A program made the position numbers and the translations under genes. From Hyphomicrobiales bacterium (GTDB taxonomy: Bacteria > Pseudomonadota > Alphaproteobacteria > Rhizobiales > Rhizobiaceae), in NCBI GenBank assembly GCA_900473205.1, contig UCLB01000020.1, forward strand, positions 1 to 64,000: a DNA stretch of 64,000 bases, in the 5' to 3' direction. Position 1 is the first letter of the stretch, and each line of letters starts with the position of its first letter. Positions 34,508 through 44,430 of this stretch are shown here, one piece after another. The notes under the pieces were generated by a model, which saw nothing but the letters and a program-made list of their open reading frames with translations, made no database searches and had not been told where the DNA came from.

Positions 34508-35350
34508 ATGTTTGTCAGGAACCTTGCTGTTGCTTTCGCTTCCGGCGTCGTTTTCGTTCTGCCGGGTGTCGCAAGCGCTGTGCCTGCCACCGTTCCCAAC
34601 CTCATCTCCCACCGCGCCGTCTATGATCTGGAATTGAAGGATGCGTCCGACCGCTCCGGCATCGAGGGAATGACCGGCAGAATGGTCTATGAGTTCACCG
34701 GCTCCTCCTGCAAAGGCTACAAGACGGATTTCCGTTTCGTGACCCAGATCAGCACCGGCGACACGGTGCGGATGACGGACCAGCAGACGACGACATTCGA
34801 GGATGCGGGCTCCAAGAAGTTCACCTTCGAGACCAAGTCCTTCACCGACGATAAGCTGGACAAGGAAGTGACCGGCTCTGCCGTCGATACCGATGGCACT
34901 ATGACCATCGATCTGACCAAGCCGGATGCGCGCAAGATCGATCTGGCCGCAGGCGAATTTCCGACCGAGCATATGTTTCAGGTCATCGAGAATGCCAAGC
35001 TCGGAAAGCGGATTTTCGAATCGCGCGTGTTCGATGGCTCCGATGATGGCGACGAAAGCCTGATCACATCGACGCTCGTCGGCAAGCAGCAGACGCCAGC
35101 CGATGGCGATGCGGATGCGGGCAAGGCAGGCGATTTCGCCAAGACGCCGTTCTGGCCGGTGACCATCGCCTATTACAACGACAAGAGCGGTACCGATTCG
35201 CTGCCCATCTATCGCATGTCGTTCAAGCTCTATGAAAACGGCATCACGCGTGATCTGACGATGGACTATGGTGACTTCGTACTGACGGGGAAGCTCGCCA
35301 AACTCGATATTCTCCAGCCTGAAAGCTGTGAAAACAAGCCGATGCGCTGA
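34508..35350 (+). CDS. eipB: Cell envelope integrity protein EipB-like (DUF1849)
   Basis: 280 residues. Signal peptide MFVRNLAVAFASGVVFVLPGVASA, then a beta-rich domain starting LISHRAVYDLELKDAS. Two cysteines, Cys68 (GSSCKG) and Cys274 (PESCEN), are at almost exactly the positions of the disulfide in Brucella EipB, where the periplasmic beta-spiral protein is needed for envelope integrity and interacts with a TPR partner. DUF1849 is a Rhizobiales family. The name is assigned by similarity and domain; function in this organism is inferred. A ribosome site (AGGAGATATTG) precedes the ATG. Confidence 0.88.
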   Translation: MFVRNLAVAFASGVVFVLPGVASAVPATVPNLISHRAVYDLELKDASDRSGIEGMTGRMVYEFTGSSCKGYKTDFRFVTQISTGDTVRMTDQQTTTFEDAGSKKFTFETKSFTDDKLDKEVTGSAVDTDGTMTIDLTKPDARKIDLAAGEFPTEHMFQVIENAKLGKRIFESRVFDGSDDGDESLITSTLVGKQQTPADGDADAGKAGDFAKTPFWPVTIAYYNDKSGTDSLPIYRMSFKLYENGITRDLTMDYGDFVLTGKLAKLDILQPESCENKPMR

Positions 35351-35545
35351 ACGGCGCGTCACGCGATTTCGTAATTTTCCGCATAATTGCTTGCATTTCG
35401 TTGAAACTGGCTGTATGCGGCACACCATTCCACACGCGAAGCTTGGGATGTTCCGGGAGAAATCCGGATCGTTCCGCCCGGTGGCGCCGCCTCAAAACGG
35501 TGCTGTTTGCTTCGCGGGGGTTCAACCGGAAAAGGATAACTAGGC

Positions 35546-36313
35546 ATGGCATTGCCCGATTTCTCTATGCGTCAGCTTCTGGAAGCTGGCGTTCACTTTG
35601 GTCACCAGACACACCGCTGGAACCCAAAGATGAAGCCGTACATCTTCGGCGACCGCAGCAACATCCACATCATCGACCTGGCACAGACAGTTCCTTTGCT
35701 GTCTCGCGCCCTTCAGGTCGTGTCTGACACGGTTGCCCGTGGTGGTCGCGTTCTGTTCGTTGGCACGAAGCGTCAGGCTTCTGAGATCATTGCAGACAGC
35801 GCAAAGCGCTCCGCTCAGTACTACGTCAACTCCCGTTGGCTCGGCGGCATGATGACCAACTGGAAGACGATTTCGAACTCGATCCAGCGCCTGCGCAAGG
35901 TCGACGAAATCCTCAACTCCGACGCTTCCGGCTACTCCAAGAAAGAGCGCCTGAACCTTGAGCGCGAACGCGAAAAGCTTGAAAAGGCTCTCGGCGGTAT
36001 CCGCGATATGGGCGGCGTTCCGGACTTGATGTTCATCATCGACACCAACAAGGAAAAGATCGCGATCGAAGAAGCCAAGCGTCTTGGCATTCCGGTTGTT
36101 GCAATCATCGACTCGAACTGCGACCCGGACCAGATCGATTTCCCGATCCCAGGTAACGACGACGCATCGCGCGCCATTTCGCTTTACTGCGACCTGATCG
36201 CTCGCGCAGCCATCGACGGTATCGCACGTCAGCAGGGCGCATCTGGCCGCGACATCGGCGCTTCGGAAGAAGCTCCAGTCGAGCCTGCTCTGGAAGACGA
36301 GGCTGGCGCCTGA
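35546..36313 (+). CDS. rpsB: 30S ribosomal protein S2
   Basis: 255 residues. Full-length S2 with the signatures [43 protein letters not shown] and [46 protein letters not shown]2 binds late in 30S assembly. The last 20 residues ([24 protein letters not shown]) are an acidic tail typical of rhizobia. An AAGGA ribosome site lies upstream of ATG 35546. Two hairpins follow before tsf. Confidence 0.99.
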   Translation: MALPDFSMRQLLEAGVHFGHQTHRWNPKMKPYIFGDRSNIHIIDLAQTVPLLSRALQVVSDTVARGGRVLFVGTKRQASEIIADSAKRSAQYYVNSRWLGGMMTNWKTISNSIQRLRKVDEILNSDASGYSKKERLNLEREREKLEKALGGIRDMGGVPDLMFIIDTNKEKIAIEEAKRLGIPVVAIIDSNCDPDQIDFPIPGNDDASRAISLYCDLIARAAIDGIARQQGASGRDIGASEEAPVEPALEDEAGA

Positions 36314-36364
36314 TCGTTGGCCCTTGGGCGGCATTCATGATGCCGCCTTCTCAATCAGGATCTG

Positions 36365-36403
36365 ACAAGGCCGTTCTGGACTCTATAAGTTCGACGGCCT
36401 TGT
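36365..36403 (+). terminator. Hairpin with T-run between rpsB and tsf
   Basis: ACAAGGCCGT (36365-36374) pairs with ACGGCCTTGT (36394-36403) around a 19-base loop, followed by TTGTTTAC. A smaller stem, GGCGGCAT/ATGCCGCC (36327-36347), lies just after the rpsB stop. These suggest transcription termination or attenuation between the two genes. Confidence 0.65.
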
Positions 36404-36563
36404 TTGTTTACATCGCGCACTCCCGCAGGGCTTGGGCGCGATTTTGAAACTTCGTGGCGGCTGTTTCATCAGCCTGTCACAGTTCCGGGTACATTCGTTC
36501 CCAAAATCCGATTTCGGTCGGGCCGCATCGCGCCGTGACCGACGAACCGACAAGAGGCACACA

Positions 36564-37490
36564 ATGAGCGAAATCACAGCCGCAATGGTAAAGGAACTGC
36601 GCGAGAAGTCTGGCGCAGGCATGATGGATTGCAAAAAGGCGTTGACTGAGACAGCCGGCGACATGGAAGCTGCAATCGACTGGTTGCGCGCCAAGGGCAT
36701 CTCCAAGGCTGACAAGAAGTCTGGCCGCACGGCTGCCGAAGGTCTCGTTGGTATCGCTTCTGCCGGTCACAAGGCTGTCGTCGTTGAAGTCAACTCCGAA
36801 ACCGACTTCGTTGCTCGCAATGATGCCTTCCAGGATATCGTTCGTGGCGTAGCTTCGGTTGCCCTGACGACTGACGGTTCTGTTGACGCTATTGCTGCTG
36901 CAACTTACCCAGCCACCGGCAAGTCTGTTTCCGATACCATCAAGGACGCGATTGGCACTATCGGCGAAAACATGACGCTGCGCCGCGCAGCCCTGCTCGA
37001 AGTCGAGCACGGCGTTGTTGCGACCTACGTTCACAACGCTGCTGGCGACGGCATCGGCAAGCTTGGCGTTCTCGTTGCGCTGAAGTCCGAAGGCGACAAG
37101 GCTGTTCTGACATCCATCGGCCGTCAGGTTGCCATGCACATTGCTGCGACCAACCCGCTCGCCATCCGCGCAGAAGAAGTTGACGCCACTGTTGCTGAGC
37201 GTGAGCGTAACGTATTCATCGAACAGGCTCGCGAATCCGGCAAGCCAGAAGCCATTATCGAAAAGATGGTTGACGGTCGTATGCGCAAGTTCTTCGAAGA
37301 AGTTGCTCTTCTTTCCCAGGCATTCGTCATCAACCCTGACATTACGGTTGGCGACGCTGTCAAGGAAGCTGAAAAGGAAGCCGGTGCCAAGATCGAAGTC
37401 GTCGGCATGGCTCGCCTGCTGCTCGGCGAAGGCATCGAAAAGGAAGAAAGCGACTTCGCTGCTGAAGTTGCTGCGGTCGCCAAGGGCTGA
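36564..37490 (+). CDS. tsf: Translation elongation factor Ts
   Basis: 308 residues from ATG 36564 ([27 protein letters not shown]); the longer reading frame upstream is leader. EF-Ts exchanges GDP for GTP on EF-Tu. The N-terminal UBA-like domain and the core segment [19 protein letters not shown] are visible, and the TDFV motif contacts EF-Tu. Normal alphaproteobacterial length. An imperfect hairpin follows at 37519-37545. Confidence 0.99.
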   Translation: MSEITAAMVKELREKSGAGMMDCKKALTETAGDMEAAIDWLRAKGISKADKKSGRTAAEGLVGIASAGHKAVVVEVNSETDFVARNDAFQDIVRGVASVALTTDGSVDAIAAATYPATGKSVSDTIKDAIGTIGENMTLRRAALLEVEHGVVATYVHNAAGDGIGKLGVLVALKSEGDKAVLTSIGRQVAMHIAATNPLAIRAEEVDATVAERERNVFIEQARESGKPEAIIEKMVDGRMRKFFEEVALLSQAFVINPDITVGDAVKEAEKEAGAKIEVVGMARLLLGEGIEKEESDFAAEVAAVAKG

Positions 37491-37518
37491 TCTCTTCACC
37501 CAAATATGGGAAAACTAC

Positions 37519-37545
37519 GGGGCATCGCGTGACAACGCGGTGCCC
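37519..37545 (+). terminator. Hairpin after tsf
   Basis: GGGCATCGCGT (to 37530) and ACGCGGTGCCC (37535-37545) form an 11 bp stem with one mismatch and a GACA loop. Only TTCGTG follows, so it may act as attenuator or weak terminator before pyrH. Confidence 0.55.
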
Positions 37546-37688
37546 TTCGTGTATCCGCGTTCCGGTAATATCCCGTACTGCGCGGCGATCTCCAGGATTC
37601 GTCGGGCTTGCGGTTTTTCTCTAGTTTTCGCATGGCGTCATTGCAAATGCGCTGCGTAACTTTGCGTGACATGCTTTAAGGAGTCATG

Positions 37689-38411
37689 ATGTCTTCCAAG
37701 CCGCTTTATAAACGTGTTCTTCTCAAGGCGTCGGGCGAAGCCCTCATGGGCAATCAGGGTTTCGGGATCGACGTTGCCGTCGCAGACCGTATTGCGTCTG
37801 ACATTGCCGAGGCGCGAGCCATGGGCGTCGAAGTGGGTGTCGTCGTTGGCGGCGGAAACATCTTCCGCGGCGTGGCTGTTGCCTCCAAGGGCGGTGACCG
37901 GGTGACCGGCGACCACATGGGCATGCTGGGAACGGTCATCAATGCGCTGGCGCTGGCGACGTCGCTTCGCAAGCTGAGCATCGATACGGTTGTTCTGTCC
38001 GCCATTGCCATGCCCGAGATTTGCGAGAGCTTCTCGCAGCGCGCTGCCGTTCACCACCTGTCTCAGGGCCGTGTGGTGATCTTCGCTGGTGGCACCGGCA
38101 ACCCCTTCTTCACCACCGATTCCGCTGCTGCCCTGCGCGCCGCCGAGATGGGCGCCGAGGCTATCTTCAAGGGTACGCAGGTGGATGGCATCTATTCCGC
38201 CGACCCGAAGAAGGATCCGACAGCCACCCGTTTCGACGAACTGACCCATTCGGAAGTGCTGGGCAAGGGGCTGGCCGTCATGGACGTTGCCGCCGTTGCG
38301 CTGGCGCGTGAAAACCACATTCCGATCATCGTTTTCTCGATCCACGAAAAGGGTGGTTTTGCTCAAATATTGACGGGCGGCGGCCGCAAGACCATCGTGC
38401 ACGACACATAA
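37689..38411 (+). CDS. pyrH: UMP kinase
   Basis: 240 residues. It makes UDP from UMP in pyrimidine synthesis. Motifs: YKRVLLKASGEALMG (Lys-Ser-Gly ATP loop), VVVGGGNIFRGVA, AGGTGNPFFTTDSAAALRA and IFKGTQVDGIYSADPKKDP. Two consecutive ATG codons occur; AAGGAG (37678-37683) lies five bases before the second (37689) and only two before the first, so 37689 is chosen. It leads the pyrH-frr-uppS-cdsA-rseP series. Confidence 0.98.
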   Translation: MSSKPLYKRVLLKASGEALMGNQGFGIDVAVADRIASDIAEARAMGVEVGVVVGGGNIFRGVAVASKGGDRVTGDHMGMLGTVINALALATSLRKLSIDTVVLSAIAMPEICESFSQRAAVHHLSQGRVVIFAGGTGNPFFTTDSAAALRAAEMGAEAIFKGTQVDGIYSADPKKDPTATRFDELTHSEVLGKGLAVMDVAAVALARENHIPIIVFSIHEKGGFAQILTGGGRKTIVHDT

Positions 38412-38477
38412 TTGACCGGGCGTTGATTCCACGCTGTGAAATGAGGCCTGTTCGGCCAGAACTGATGGAGTATGAAA

Positions 38478-39035
38478 ATGAGTGGTATTGACCTCAACGA
38501 TATCAAGCGCCGCATGGATGGCGCGATCAATGCATTCAAAAGCGATATCGCATCGCTGCGCACGGGCCGTGCGTCCGCCAATATTCTGGACCCGGTCACG
38601 GTCGATGCCTATGGTTCGCGCGTGCCATTGTCGCAGGTCGCCAACATTACCGTGCCAGAAGCGCGCATGCTGGGTGTGAACATTTGGGACAAGTCGATGG
38701 TCGGTGCTGTGGACCGCGCGATCCGCGAATCCAACCTCGGCCTCAATCCAATCGTTGACGGCCAGAACCTGCGTATTCCACTGCCTGAGCTGAACGAAGA
38801 GCGCCGCAAATCGCTCGTCAAGGTCGCTCACGAATATTCGGAAAAAGCAAAGGTTGCCATTCGTCACGTTCGCCGTGACGGTATGGACGGTCTGAAAAAA
38901 GCCGAAAAGGATGGTGACATCGGTCAGGATGAAAGCCGTGCACAGTCCGACAAGGTTCAGAAAATGACGGATGACACGATTTCGGATATTGATCGCTTGC
39001 TTGCGGAGAAGGAAAAGGAAATCATGCAGGTGTAA
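38478..39035 (+). CDS. frr: Ribosome recycling factor
   Basis: 185 residues, the normal size. RRF splits post-termination ribosomes with EF-G. Motifs: [78 protein letters not shown] lies seven bases before ATG 38478; the ATG at 38472 is too close to it. Confidence 0.98.
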   Translation: MSGIDLNDIKRRMDGAINAFKSDIASLRTGRASANILDPVTVDAYGSRVPLSQVANITVPEARMLGVNIWDKSMVGAVDRAIRESNLGLNPIVDGQNLRIPLPELNEERRKSLVKVAHEYSEKAKVAIRHVRRDGMDGLKKAEKDGDIGQDESRAQSDKVQKMTDDTISDIDRLLAEKEKEIMQV

Positions 39036-39097
39036 ATAGCCGCAAGGCTACTGTAAGTTTTCTCTTTTTAATTCCGCGCTGCTTAAACTGGATCGAG

Positions 39098-39841
39098 ATG
39101 TCGGACATTACACGTTCCTCACTACCTGAGCATGTTGCCATCATTATGGATGGTAACGGGCGCTGGGCGAAGCAGCGCGGGCTTCCGCGCATCATGGGCC
39201 ATCGTCGCGGCGTTGAAGCCGTGCGCGAAACCGTGCGTGCCGCCGGTGAATGCGGCCTGAAATACCTCACGCTTTTTGCGTTTTCCTCTGAAAACTGGCG
39301 CAGGCCGGAAGCGGAGGTGAGCGATCTGCTCGGGCTTCTCAAGGCCTTCATCCGCCGCGATCTGGCCGACCTGCACAAGGAAAATGTGCGGGTGAAGGTG
39401 ATCGGTGACCGTGAAGGTTTGAACGAGGACATCAAGGCCTTGCTGACCGAAGCCGAGCAGATGACCCGTGACAACACGGCGCTGACGCTGGTCATTGCCT
39501 TCAACTACGGCTCACGCGATGAAATCGCCCGCGCCGCTGCCTCGCTCGCAAGAGACGTGGCGGAAGGCAAGATCGACGCTTCACAGATCGATCCCGATGC
39601 CATTACCGCACGGCTGGACACGGCCGGAATGCCGGATCCGGACCTCATCATCCGTACCAGCGGGGAGGAGCGCCTTTCCAACTTCCTGCTGTGGCAGGCG
39701 GCCTATTCGGAATTTCTGTTCATTCCCGATTACTGGCCTGATTTCGACCGCAAGACGTTCTTCTCCGCCATTGACCAGTATATGACGCGCGACCGCAGGT
39801 TTGGTGGCCTGTCGGGTCAAGTCGCTCTGGCGGGCACCTAA
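39098..39841 (+). CDS. uppS: Undecaprenyl diphosphate synthase (cis-prenyltransferase)
   Basis: 247 residues. It builds the C55 lipid carrier for peptidoglycan and LPS. Family motifs: [27 protein letters not shown] (catalytic Asp), [16 protein letters not shown] and [24 protein letters not shown]. Stop and cdsA start overlap by one base (TAATG), a coupled pair. No dxr gene lies between frr and uppS, unlike E. coli. Confidence 0.98.
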   Translation: MSDITRSSLPEHVAIIMDGNGRWAKQRGLPRIMGHRRGVEAVRETVRAAGECGLKYLTLFAFSSENWRRPEAEVSDLLGLLKAFIRRDLADLHKENVRVKVIGDREGLNEDIKALLTEAEQMTRDNTALTLVIAFNYGSRDEIARAAASLARDVAEGKIDASQIDPDAITARLDTAGMPDPDLIIRTSGEERLSNFLLWQAAYSEFLFIPDYWPDFDRKTFFSAIDQYMTRDRRFGGLSGQVALAGT

Positions 39842-40674
39842 TGAACCGCGAGTTAAAGCTTCGGATCATTTCCGCCATCGTCCTTGCCGCCGTTATTCTG
39901 ACCGCCACATGGTACGGCGGAATGATGTTCCGCGTCGTGGCCGGACTTCTGGCGCTGCTCATTTATTACGAGTGGAGCACCATCACCAAGCTTTCCGATA
40001 CCAATCCCACCGGCTATGCCTGGGGCTGGTTTGCTGTTGCCGTGATGAGCGGCAATACGATTTTCGGCGAATCCTCGCTCGATCTCCCATTGCTGTCTGG
40101 CTTTGCGCTGACGGCGGCTCTGTTTCCGGTGCTTCGCGGCAAGAACTGGTGGCTGGTTGGCGGCATCGTCTATGCAGGCTTGAGCGGCATTTCGCTGGCA
40201 GCCATCAGAGGTGAAGAGCTGACGGGCTTTGCCGCCATGATTTTCGTCTTCGCCATCGTCTGGGCCACGGATATTCTGGCCTATTTCGTCGGACGCGCCA
40301 TCGGTGGGCCTAAGCTTGCGCCATCCATCTCTCCGGGCAAGACCTGGTCGGGTGCGATTGGCGGCACGGTTTCCGGTGTGATCGCCGGTGCTGCGGTGGC
40401 TGCGATCTATCATGGACGTATCAGTTTCGTCATTGTGGGACTGGCGCTGGTTCTCTCCGTTTTCAGCCAGATCGGTGATCTGTTCGAATCCTTCATTAAA
40501 CGCCGCTTCAAGGTAAAAGATTCCAGCAATCTCATCCCCGGTCATGGCGGCTTCATGGACCGGGTTGACGGTCTTGTTTTTGCCTGCTTTACCGTATTCC
40601 TCATTGCTGTTGTTCACGCGGCGATAACCGGTGATGTGCCAGGGTCGGACGGCGGCATCGTGCCGGGGTTCTGA
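39841..40674 (+). CDS. cdsA: Phosphatidate cytidylyltransferase
   Basis: 277 residues with about eight membrane helices. It makes CDP-diacylglycerol, precursor of all phospholipids. The C-terminal signature is KVKDSSNLIPGHGGFMDRVDG, and SISPGKTWSGAIGGT is also conserved. Starts within the uppS stop. Both lipid-carrier and phospholipid synthesis are thus on one transcript. Confidence 0.97.
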   Translation: MNRELKLRIISAIVLAAVILTATWYGGMMFRVVAGLLALLIYYEWSTITKLSDTNPTGYAWGWFAVAVMSGNTIFGESSLDLPLLSGFALTAALFPVLRGKNWWLVGGIVYAGLSGISLAAIRGEELTGFAAMIFVFAIVWATDILAYFVGRAIGGPKLAPSISPGKTWSGAIGGTVSGVIAGAAVAAIYHGRISFVIVGLALVLSVFSQIGDLFESFIKRRFKVKDSSNLIPGHGGFMDRVDGLVFACFTVFLIAVVHAAITGDVPGSDGGIVPGF

Positions 40675-40716
40675 CGAGCGCGTGGAACAGGCACTCAAGC
40701 GAAAGGCTGGGAAAAC

Positions 40717-41850
40717 ATGGATATGGTAACGGCAACGGTTGGTTTCTTGACCGGTTATATGGTGCCGTTCGTTCTCGTTCTTTCCCTCCTCGTTTTCGTT
40801 CATGAGATGGGCCATTACCTCGTCGGACGCTGGTGCGGTATTCGATCCACAGCTTTTTCCGTCGGTTTTGGACCGGAACTCATCGGCTTTACTGACAAAC
40901 GCGGCACCCGATGGAAGCTTTCGGCCATCCCGCTTGGCGGATATGTGAAGTTCTTCGGTGACGATGATGTGTCCAGCAAACCCGATAGCGATGGCCTTGC
41001 CGGTTTGTCGCTGGAGGAGCGGGCGCAGACGCTTGCAGGCGCAAAGCTGTGGAAAAGAGCAGCCACCGTCGCCGCCGGCCCTATCGCCAACTTCCTGCTG
41101 GCCATTCTGATTTTTGCGGCGCTGTTTACGATCTATGGTCGCATGATCTCCGACCCCATCGTGTCCGAAGTGCGTGAGAGCAGTGCGGCACAAACCGCCG
41201 GTGTTCTCCCGGGAGACCGTCTGGTCGCCATCGATGGCGAGAACGTCAAGACATTCGAAGATGTGCGCCGCTACGTGGCCGTGCGTCCCGGCACGCCGAT
41301 CACGGTGACCGTTGAGCGCAACGGCCAGGAGCTTGCACTGCCTATGGTGCCGACGCGCACGGAAACCACGGACCAGTTCGGCAACAAGATGGAGCTGGGA
41401 ATCATCGGCATCGTTACCGATCAGGCTCGCGGCAATTTCCGCCACGTTACGTATTCTCCGGCTGAAGCGTTGGTGGAAGGCGTGCGGGAGACCGGCCATG
41501 TCGTGACTGGTACCTTTGCTTACATCGGCAATCTCGTTACCGGTCGCATGAATGCGGATCAGCTGGGTGGTCCGGTGCGTGTCGCGCAGGCATCAGGCCA
41601 GATGGCAACGCTCGGTTTTGCAGCCCTTATTCAGCTTGCGGCCTTGCTTTCCGTTTCGATTGGCCTTCTCAATCTCATGCCTGTGCCGATTCTGGATGGC
41701 GGGCATCTGGTGTTTTATGCCATCGAGGCTGTGCGGGGCAGGCCACTGGGTTCGGGTGCACAAGAGGTTGCTTTCCGTATCGGTCTTGCGATGATTTTCA
41801 GTTTGATGGTATTTGCCACATGGAATGATATCAGCAGCTTGATCGGCTAA
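40717..41850 (+). CDS. rseP: RIP metalloprotease RseP (site-2 protease)
   Basis: 377 residues. Inner-membrane zinc protease that cuts within membranes. The zinc site HEMGH is at 29-33 near the N-terminus, with a PDZ domain (about 130-215: VREGSSAAQTAGVLPGDRLVAIDGENVKTFEDVRRYV) and the second motif LLNLMPVPILDGGH with the third zinc ligand. In gammaproteobacteria it cleaves RseA; in rhizobia the substrate is usually another anti-sigma factor or remnant signal peptides. 42 bases follow cdsA, and bamA comes 200 bases later. Confidence 0.97.
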   Translation: MDMVTATVGFLTGYMVPFVLVLSLLVFVHEMGHYLVGRWCGIRSTAFSVGFGPELIGFTDKRGTRWKLSAIPLGGYVKFFGDDDVSSKPDSDGLAGLSLEERAQTLAGAKLWKRAATVAAGPIANFLLAILIFAALFTIYGRMISDPIVSEVRESSAAQTAGVLPGDRLVAIDGENVKTFEDVRRYVAVRPGTPITVTVERNGQELALPMVPTRTETTDQFGNKMELGIIGIVTDQARGNFRHVTYSPAEALVEGVRETGHVVTGTFAYIGNLVTGRMNADQLGGPVRVAQASGQMATLGFAALIQLAALLSVSIGLLNLMPVPILDGGHLVFYAIEAVRGRPLGSGAQEVAFRIGLAMIFSLMVFATWNDISSLIG

Positions 41851-42050
41851 AAAGCGCTTTAGAGCTGATTTTTTAAGAGGGTGTTTACCTTGTTTTGAAG
41901 CCAAAGTGGCGATTGAGCCACGGTTGCTTGCGAAGTAAACAGAAATTAACGGTCGGGCTTGCTTGTAGAGGAAAAGCAGGTAAAACGACGCAGATGGCCG
42001 GAGTCGGGTTCTGCCCGCTGAGGGACAACGGGAAAAGGTAAGAATTGAAA

Positions 42051-44381
42051 ATGAAGGCTGGTTCAAGATTTTTGAACGCGGTGTCGGCGGTTGCGCTGTC
42101 TGCTGGTGTTTCTTCGGTCGCAGCTCTGGGAGTGCTTGCTTCTTCTAGTGTTGCATATGCGGCAGTGATCAGCAGGATCGATGTTCGGGGCGCTGAGCGC
42201 TCTGGTGCAGATGCCGTGCGTTCCAACATCACGATTGCTCCAGGCCGGAACTTTTCCAACGCTGACATCGATGAATCGGTCAAGCGTCTTTATGCGACAG
42301 GCTACTTTTCCAATGTCAGCATGAGCGTTTCCGGCAGCACACTGGTCGTGACGGTTCGTGAAAATAACCTCGTCAACCAGGTCGTGTTCAACGGCAACCG
42401 CAAGATCAAGGACGACAAGCTTCAGGGCGTCGTTCAGACCCAGTCTCTCGGCCCATACGATCAGACATTGGTCACAGCCGATATCGCCCGCATCAAGGAA
42501 GCCTATGCTGCCATCGGTCGCAGCGACGTTCAGGTCACGACGCAGGTCGTTTCCGTCGGTCAGGGCCGCGTAAACCTTGCTTTCGTCATCAACGAAGGTG
42601 AACGCACAAAGATCGCCCGCATCGATTTCGTCGGCAACAATGCCTATAGCGACGGTCGTCTGGCTGCGGTTATCAACACCAAGAAATCCAACATGCTGTC
42701 GTTCCTGACACGCAAGGATGTCTACAATGAGGACAAGCTGCGCGCTGACGAAGAAGCGCTGCGCCAGTTCTACTACAACCGTGGTTATGCCGACTTCCGC
42801 GTGACAGGCTCGAACGCGGTTCTCGATGAGTCCACGAACGAATACACCATCACCATCACGGTCGATGAAGGCCAGCGTTACGCATTCGGTAACGTAGCCG
42901 TCGAGTCCACCGTTCCTGGTGTCGATGGTTCCGAGCTACAGGGTCTGGTGGACACACGTCCAGGCTCCAACTACAGCGCCAAGGAAGTTCAGCAGAGCAT
43001 GGAAGCTATTTCCAAGCGCGTTTCTGCCGAAGGTTATCCTTTTGCCCGCGTGACGCCTCGTGGCGACCGCGACATGAACGGCAACACTATCGGTGTGACT
43101 TACATCGTCGATCAGGGTGAACGCGCGTACGTCGAGCGTATCGAAATCCGCGGCAACACCCGCACGCGTGACTATGTCATTCGTCGCGAGTTCGACATAA
43201 GCGAAGGCGACGCCTTCAACCAGACCATCATCACCGCTGCAAAGCGTCGTCTTGAAGCTCTGGGCTACTTCTCCAAGGTCAATATCGGCACGTCGCAGGG
43301 CAGCGCCCCGGACCGCGTCGTGATCGTGGTTGACGTTGAAGATCAGGCAACCGGTTCGTTCGGTATCGGTGCTGGTTACTCGCAGAACGACGGTGCGCTT
43401 CTCGAAGCCTCTATCGAAGAAAAGAACTTCCTCGGTCGCGGCCAGTACATCCGTATTGCTGCTGGTGCCGGTCAGGACGATGCTCGTAGCTACAACCTGT
43501 CCTTCACAGAGCCTTACTTCCTCGGCTACCGCCTTGCAGCAGGCTTCGATCTGTTCAAGAGCCAGAGCTCCAGTGAAGATTATTACGACTACGACGAACA
43601 GGGCTTTGCGCTTCGTGTGACGGCTCCGATCACCGAAAATCTGGCGACGACGTTCAAATACACGTACAAGCAGATTAACTATGACGGTAAGGGTGATTGG
43701 GATCAGCCAGGCAATCTCGCTTCGCCTTATCGTGATCTGATTGAAGGCGGTAATTGGACGCAGTCGATTATCTCCAACACCTTGGCTTATAACAGCCTTG
43801 ATGACCGCAACATGCCACGCGAAGGCTGGCAGGGTGCGTTGACCAACGAATTTGCTGGTCTTGGTGGCGACTCCGAATACTACAAGATTTATGCCAAGGC
43901 TCGTTATTACCACACCCTGTCTGATGAATACGACATCATCGGCTCGATCACTGGTCAGGCCGGTTACGTAGCTCCGACAGGTGACAACCTGCTCGTGTTC
44001 GACCAGTTCAAGATTGGCGGTCGCGTTATCCGTGGCTTCGAGAATGACGGTATCGGCCCACGTATTAACGGTGACGCCATTGGTGGCACGACATACTTCG
44101 CAGCATCTGCTGAAGTGACGGCACCAATGCCAGGCGTTCCAGAAGACTTCGGTCTGCGTCTCGCTGGCTTTGTTGACGCCGGTACGCTCTACGGAAACAA
44201 GGTTAGAGTTTCTGGTGGCGAACCTGTTGATGACGACAGCTCGATCCGTGCGTCTGCCGGTATCGGCCTGATGTGGGCTTCGCCGTTCGGTCCTCTGCGC
44301 GTAGACTACGCAGTGCCGTTCATGAAGGAAGACTACGACGAAGTGCAGAATTTCCGGTTTGGCATGTCCAACACTTTCTGA
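42051..44381 (+). CDS. bamA: Outer-membrane protein assembly factor BamA
   Basis: 776 residues. The signal sequence runs to about residue 37 (ASSSVAYAA). Five POTRA domains follow (about 40-420; e.g. ISRIDVRGAERSGADAVRSNITI, VNQVVFNGNRKIKDDKL) and then a 16-stranded Omp85 barrel, with FLGRGQYIRIAAGAG, PYFLGYRLAAG, RVIRGFENDGIGPR (the VRGF/Y motif) and the C-terminal FRFGMSNTF with its terminal Phe. It inserts proteins into the outer membrane. ATG 42051 is chosen; a TTG at 42045 has a better-spaced AAAAGG and would add two residues. No skp lies between bamA and lpxD. Confidence 0.98.
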   Translation: MKAGSRFLNAVSAVALSAGVSSVAALGVLASSSVAYAAVISRIDVRGAERSGADAVRSNITIAPGRNFSNADIDESVKRLYATGYFSNVSMSVSGSTLVVTVRENNLVNQVVFNGNRKIKDDKLQGVVQTQSLGPYDQTLVTADIARIKEAYAAIGRSDVQVTTQVVSVGQGRVNLAFVINEGERTKIARIDFVGNNAYSDGRLAAVINTKKSNMLSFLTRKDVYNEDKLRADEEALRQFYYNRGYADFRVTGSNAVLDESTNEYTITITVDEGQRYAFGNVAVESTVPGVDGSELQGLVDTRPGSNYSAKEVQQSMEAISKRVSAEGYPFARVTPRGDRDMNGNTIGVTYIVDQGERAYVERIEIRGNTRTRDYVIRREFDISEGDAFNQTIITAAKRRLEALGYFSKVNIGTSQGSAPDRVVIVVDVEDQATGSFGIGAGYSQNDGALLEASIEEKNFLGRGQYIRIAAGAGQDDARSYNLSFTEPYFLGYRLAAGFDLFKSQSSSEDYYDYDEQGFALRVTAPITENLATTFKYTYKQINYDGKGDWDQPGNLASPYRDLIEGGNWTQSIISNTLAYNSLDDRNMPREGWQGALTNEFAGLGGDSEYYKIYAKARYYHTLSDEYDIIGSITGQAGYVAPTGDNLLVFDQFKIGGRVIRGFENDGIGPRINGDAIGGTTYFAASAEVTAPMPGVPEDFGLRLAGFVDAGTLYGNKVRVSGGEPVDDDSSIRASAGIGLMWASPFGPLRVDYAVPFMKEDYDEVQNFRFGMSNTF

Positions 44382-44430
44382 TATCGGCAGTCCAGAACTG
44401 CGAGTTTGAACGTTCTGGAGTATCCGTTTG

